Below are positions 60,420 to 64,000 of a stretch of DNA of 64,000 bases, in pieces. Origin of the DNA: Streptomyces laurentii. GTDB lineage: Bacteria > Actinomycetota > Actinomycetes > Streptomycetales > Streptomycetaceae. Made by a program: the position numbers and the translations under genes. The stretch's first letter is position 1; every line of letters starts with the position of its first letter. The stretch spans positions 2,232,001 through 2,296,000 of the forward strand of contig AP017424.1 in assembly GCA_002355495.1 (NCBI GenBank), read 5' to 3'. The notes under the pieces were generated by a model. It did no database searches and was not told the origin of the DNA. It was given only the letters and a program-made list of their open reading frames with translations.

Positions 60420-61376
60420 TTACTTGGCGAGAACGCCATTGAGGCGAGCGGCAGCCTTACCGCCGAATACGGCGAGACCACAGTAGAACTCGATTCGGGT
60501 GCGGTAAGCCGGCTTCGATTCGAGCTGCCCGAGGTCGTCCACCATGACGCCACCATTGGTGAGACCGGTCACAGCCTGGTCGCCCTCGGTCTGGCCGAAT
60601 CGAACCGCATAGACGCTGGACGCGTCAGTGGCAGTGCCCTGAGTTTCCGTCTGCGGAAGAATGTCGGCACCCGCAGCGGTCTGGCCCGGGTCGAGCAGCG
60701 GAATTCCGTTGTACGTCGCGACCAGCTTTCCAGTCAGAGCCTCGCGGACCATCTCGTATCCGCCGAGCCGGCGAGCCGCAGACTTGATCTTCGCGATCAC
60801 CTGACGGTTGGCGTAGATCGCGCCGTTGGTGCTGTTCAGGCCCGGGACGGAGCCCACGAGACCGTCCAGCAGATCAAAGAACGCATGCGCGTCCGTACCG
60901 CCGTTACCTACGATCGGAGCGCCGTTCGTGCCCGCAGAAATTACCTGTGTGCCGGTGAGCCGCTTACGCAGACCGTCAAAGGACTTGGGGTCGGTAGCGG
61001 TGTCACCGTTGAAAAACGTGTCCTGGTACTTGAACGCGGCGGCCTTGACCTTCATGCGGGTCTGAATTGCTCGCTGATCATTCAGGTTGCCGCGAGTCTG
61101 GACGATGAACCGATCCACATCAGCGTCACCGCCGAGAATCACGAGGGATTCCGACTTCTGGTTTACCGTGCCGGTGGACTCGGTGTAGCCCTCGTTCACG
61201 CCACGAAAAGCAACTCCCGGGAGGGTGGCTTCCTCGTTGTAGCTGTACGAGTTGCCCTCGATGGGCATAAGCGGAATGCGGTCCAGGATGGAAGACTCCT
61301 GGACGAACGTTTCAATGACCCCGCGCTGAAGATTGGTCGTGCTGAGCTTCGCGGACTCGGCAAGCGAAAGCGCCAT
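60420..61376 (-). CDS. Major capsid protein
   Basis: A 318-residue protein: MALSLAESAKLSTTNLQRGV, YNEEATLPGVAFRGVNEGYT, AAAFKYQDTFFNGDTATDP, AYRTRIEFYCGLAVFGGKAA. This is the HK97-fold capsid type of phiC31-like actinophages. The order scaffold, capsid, connectors is normal. AGGGAGATAGCAC precedes the ATG. Confidence 0.88.
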   Translation of the reverse strand: MALSLAESAKLSTTNLQRGVIETFVQESSILDRIPLMPIEGNSYSYNEEATLPGVAFRGVNEGYTESTGTVNQKSESLVILGGDADVDRFIVQTRGNLNDQRAIQTRMKVKAAAFKYQDTFFNGDTATDPKSFDGLRKRLTGTQVISAGTNGAPIVGNGGTDAHAFFDLLDGLVGSVPGLNSTNGAIYANRQVIAKIKSAARRLGGYEMVREALTGKLVATYNGIPLLDPGQTAAGADILPQTETQGTATDASSVYAVRFGQTEGDQAVTGLTNGGVMVDDLGQLESKPAYRTRIEFYCGLAVFGGKAAARLNGVLAK

Positions 61377-61403
61377 GTGCTATCTCCCTGAGTTTGGGCA
61401 TGA

Positions 61404-61433
61404 AAATAGGGACGCACGGGTTCGTGTGTCCCT
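61404..61433 (-). terminator. Partial terminator between scaffold and capsid genes
   Basis: GGGACGCAC pairs with GTGTGTCCC with one wobble; the minus strand continues TATTTTC. It may trim scaffold mRNA relative to capsid mRNA. Confidence 0.6.
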
Positions 61434-61454
61434 CGGAAAGGTGGGTCGGGTGTA

Positions 61455-62042
61455 CTACTCGGCGTCGCTGTACGCATCCCTCAGCCGATGGAAGGGAGAT
61501 TCGGCGGGCTCGTCCTTCGGGTCCGTGCTACCCCGCTGCCCCGAGCCCACGTCACCCCACGGGGCCGGGCTCGTCGCGGTCTCGGCAGCGAGATACGGCT
61601 TGTCCTTGACGAGCTGGTCCACGGCAGCCGCGATAGCCGCCGCATCGACGTCGCCGGCCGTGCCGGTGAACGCCTCCAGGTCGACCAGGGCGAGCGCGTC
61701 CGCCGGGTCACGGAGCCGACCCGTCGCCGCTGCGCGCAGCTCGGCACGAACGAGCTGTCCCATGAAGTCGGCCCGCACTTCCTCGCGCAGCGCGTCAAGG
61801 TCGGTGCCCCGGGTCGCAGCGTTCGACCGGCGGAGCCGGGCCGCTTCCCGCTCGGCTTCCTCGGCGCGGGTCTCTGCGGCAGCTCGGGCAGTACGCTCGG
61901 CCGACAGCTCGGCCGCCGAGTCGGCACCGCTCGCGCCCGGCGTCGTGCCCTCGGACGGGTTACCGGGCGGCTTCTGGTCACCCTCGCCCGGCTTCTGTTC
62001 CGGGCCGGACGGGTTGGGGTTCGCGTTGGGCTCGTTGGACAT
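61455..62042 (-). CDS. Scaffold protein
   Basis: A 195-residue protein, with a Pro/Asn/Glu-rich disordered N-terminus, a coiled coil (AARAAAETRAEEAEREAARL-type), and a short C-terminal region. It precedes the capsid gene. Composition, size and place are those of capsid scaffold proteins. Confidence 0.82.
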   Translation of the reverse strand: MSNEPNANPNPSGPEQKPGEGDQKPPGNPSEGTTPGASGADSAAELSAERTARAAAETRAEEAEREAARLRRSNAATRGTDLDALREEVRADFMGQLVRAELRAAATGRLRDPADALALVDLEAFTGTAGDVDAAAIAAAVDQLVKDKPYLAAETATSPAPWGDVGSGQRGSTDPKDEPAESPFHRLRDAYSDAE

Positions 62043-62052
62043 GGGTCCCCCT

Positions 62053-63033
62053 CTATGTGATGTAGCCGTGCTTCCGGAGCATCGCTATTTGGTGCTCCCG
62101 GTCATCGCCAGCAAGTTTGAAAATGCTCTCGGGCATGAGGCGGGCTTCCTTCGCGCGCTCGTATCTCTTGCCCGCGTCCTTCGTGTATCCGGAGTTCAGG
62201 GCGCGCCCGCCGATGCCCCGACGGGTCACTCCCTCGGTGGTCACTCGCATAGGGCCCCGGCCCGTGGCAGCCGTCGACAGCCCTCGGCGCGCATTCACGA
62301 GCTGCCCGAGATCGGCCCCCGCCTCCAACGCCTTGACCCCCGCAGCACCGAGCCGCTTCCGCTGTTCGGCGGGGCTCATCCGGCGGAACACGTCCTCCGG
62401 GGTATCGGTGCCACGCCACTCGGATTCCGACATGGGTTCCATGCCGCAGTCACAGCGCGGGTGCCGCTGAAAGCCGGTGCTGTGGCTGTACTGCCTGCCG
62501 GCAAGGACGACGCACCGGGCACACGCGGGCAGCCGCACGACACGGGCGTAGGACACGCAGCGGGGCTCGGCAGCCATGGCTACCGACGTCGCCGCACGGG
62601 CCGTGTCGGCAACCGTCGTTGAGACGAGCATGGACATTTGATTCAGCCCCGCGAGGGCAGCCGCTTCCGGAGATGCCCCCAACGCGAGGGTCTGCGCCGT
62701 GGTGACCGCCGGGACGTACAGCAGCGTGGCAAGCGGTCGAGCATCGGCGGCGACCCCGACCAGCGCCGACGGGTTCAACAGACCGACCGGGCCGGCTGCA
62801 ACTCCTTGGGCGAGCATCGACGCCGTGACGAACGCTTGCGCTCCCGCTGCTGCGGTCATCTGTCCCGTGGTCACGGCGGCGAGGATCGCGCGGCCGGTCT
62901 CGCCAGACATGGCCGACAAGATCCGGTCCGGGGTCACGTCTCGCCACAACGCTTGCACAGCGTCGACAACGCCCCGCGTGATGCTCTGGACTTCTGTGTA
63001 CCGGGTCTGCGCGAGCGTCGCTGAATCCGCCAC
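62053..63033 (-). CDS. MuF-like minor head protein
   Basis: A 326-residue protein: helical N-terminal part, then ACARCVVLAGRQYSHSTGFQ with RHPRCDCGMEPM, a zinc-binding MuF/VG15-type core, and WRGTDTPEDVFRRMSPAEQR. It follows the portal gene directly (TAGTG overlap) as MuF proteins do. They are injected or aid capsid assembly. Confidence 0.75.
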   Translation of the reverse strand: MADSATLAQTRYTEVQSITRGVVDAVQALWRDVTPDRILSAMSGETGRAILAAVTTGQMTAAAGAQAFVTASMLAQGVAAGPVGLLNPSALVGVAADARPLATLLYVPAVTTAQTLALGASPEAAALAGLNQMSMLVSTTVADTARAATSVAMAAEPRCVSYARVVRLPACARCVVLAGRQYSHSTGFQRHPRCDCGMEPMSESEWRGTDTPEDVFRRMSPAEQRKRLGAAGVKALEAGADLGQLVNARRGLSTAATGRGPMRVTTEGVTRRGIGGRALNSGYTKDAGKRYERAKEARLMPESIFKLAGDDREHQIAMLRKHGYIT

Positions 63034-64000
63034 TACGCGGCGTCCAACAGCCCGGGAGCGGGCTCGTCGCCCTGGTCGTCCTCGGCAGGCTTCGGGCCGT
63101 ACAGTGCGGACAGGTTCCCGCCGAGGATCACGCCGGCTTGGTCATCGCGCATGCGCTTCCACCGCGCGATCTCGTCCGGAGTGACCCCGGGAATCCGCTC
63201 CCAAAGGGCTTCATCCGGAACCCCGATGCTCTTCAACTTCACGAGCGCGTCCGAGTATTGGGAATCCGATCGGAACTGCGGGTCTCTCCAGATCACCGAG
63301 CCGAGGGCAAGGGACTCGGCGCGTCCCCGTTCGCCGGCCGCGAGGGCTTCCAGGCGCATCACTTCACGGAGTCCCGCGCCGAACTGCCGTTGCCGTTCGG
63401 TCACTTTGGCGACTAGACCAGCTTCCGAGGCGGCGAGGGCATCCGCCGAAACATTGATGAGCTTCCCCGTCAGATACGTGGCCGGCGTGCGGGTCTGTGC
63501 CGCGATGTGCTCAACTGCCTGAGTGATGACCCGCAAGTAGTTATCGAGATCGGCGGCGGAGAACTCGGCGATTGCCGCGCCCTCTTTCTCCAGCCAGAGC
63601 AGACGGTCCGACCGGAACTTGTCGATCGGAGCATCTTCCTCGCCCACCACTTCCCCGGTCTTGGGGTCGATGATCTCCCGAACAGGACGGTCCATTCCGA
63701 GGATTGCCCGAGCGGGCAGCGCGAGACCATCCGACGCGGTGAGCAGATGGGCCCACAGCGTGTTCACCGAGTCCTGTAGCGGGAGCACAGTCACCAGCTC
63801 GGAACGGGGCTTACCGTGCAGCCGACCCCGATTGGGCAGCTCCACCAGCGGGACGACACCGAGCGGGTTCGACATGTGCGAGGGCTCGCCACGAGAAAGT
63901 CCCGCCGTGCGTCCGGTCCACACGCCGCTTTCATTCCGGCGCTGATACCGATACACCATGCCCGGAGTGAAGAGAGTAGCGAACTCGTAATCACCATCCC
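63033..64000 (-). CDS. Portal protein, 5' part beyond window
   Basis: The frame stays open to the right edge (DGDYEFATLFTPGMVYRY). It contains PLQDSVNTLWAHLLTASDGL, ALPARAILGMDRPVREIIDP, ISE-like YLRVITQAVEHIAAQTRTPA and TYLTGKLINVSADALAASEA, and KVTERQRQFGAGLREVMRLE. This is the SPP1 gp6-type portal family. The missing start lies outside the window, so the true start is not known. Confidence 0.85.
   Translation of the reverse strand, partial: DGDYEFATLFTPGMVYRYQRRNESGVWTGRTAGLSRGEPSHMSNPLGVVPLVELPNRGRLHGKPRSELVTVLPLQDSVNTLWAHLLTASDGLALPARAILGMDRPVREIIDPKTGEVVGEEDAPIDKFRSDRLLWLEKEGAAIAEFSAADLDNYLRVITQAVEHIAAQTRTPATYLTGKLINVSADALAASEAGLVAKVTERQRQFGAGLREVMRLEALAAGERGRAESLALGSVIWRDPQFRSDSQYSDALVKLKSIGVPDEALWERIPGVTPDEIARWKRMRDDQAGVILGGNLSALYGPKPAEDDQGDEPAPGLLDAA

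Larger units (their letters stand above)
31982..64000. mobile_element. phiC31/phiJoe-like prophage, incomplete (right end outside window)
   Basis: Thirty-two kilobases of mainly leftward genes encode a full phage programme: portal, scaffold, capsid, connectors, tail, endolysin, replication enzymes and a phiC31 gp3-like directionality factor. Terminase and integrase are expected beyond the right edge. The left end interrupts a host regulator gene. Apart from the four-base overlaps and short spacers, gaps carry factor-independent terminators. Confidence 0.9.

Overview
The window is high-GC actinobacterial DNA and almost certainly comes from a Streptomyces chromosome. The evidence is a recO-uppS operon, leuA with a leucine-rich leader peptide, era beside a deaminase-like gene, many GTG/TTG starts with purine-rich ribosome binding sites, numerous TetR and XRE/DUF5753-DUF397 regulators, and an actinophage prophage. 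No species can be named from the sequence alone.

Bases 1-31980 are host chromosome. A YcxB-like gene (cut by the window edge), uppS and recO form a leftward operon. From 2.2 to 20.5 kb lies accessory metabolism and regulation. It holds two divergent membrane protein/TetR pairs with clear palindromic operators, and a Rieske oxygenase-thioesterase unit with an acyl-CoA ligase sharing a TTGAA-N6-TTCAA operator. It also holds a secreted DUF3103 protein, an XRE/DUF5753-DUF397 module, acetyltransferases, a methyltransferase, a dienelactone hydrolase, and an FprA-type ferredoxin reductase. From 20.5 to 31 kb the order is a TerB-like protein, leuA with its attenuator, a cytosolic M4 metalloprotease next to an emfourin-type inhibitor, era, a secreted three-gene WxL-like/DUF916 cluster, a deaminase-like protein, a tRNA-like element and a lipoprotein.

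From about 31.98 kb to the right edge lies a phiC31/phiJoe-type prophage. Its left end interrupts an MmyB-type regulator gene, of which only the C-terminal part remains here. Almost all phage genes run leftward. Read from the right edge in transcription order they are portal, MuF-like head protein, scaffold, capsid, head-tail connectors, major tail protein, G/G-T chaperones, tape measure and tail proteins. Then come holin-like proteins and a CHAP endolysin, and then dNMP kinase, RecB-like nuclease, a phiC31 gp3-like recombination directionality factor, a cytosine methyltransferase, a PD-(D/E)XK nuclease, a primase-helicase, a family A DNA polymerase and a sigma-like factor. The left end carries an accessory block: a second XRE/DUF5753-DUF397 module, a NUDIX-hemC pair, a GntR-type regulator and small proteins. 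One rightward gene at 58.1 kb sits inside the structural cassette and looks like a moron. Integrase and terminase are not in the window.

Sequence quality matters here. recO, a gene at 14.0-14.8 kb, era and the tape measure gene are each broken by one missing base at a run of exactly five G or C. Since era is normally essential, systematic shortening of homopolymers in this assembly is more likely than four real mutations, and other odd reading frames near G5/C5 runs should be read with that in mind.
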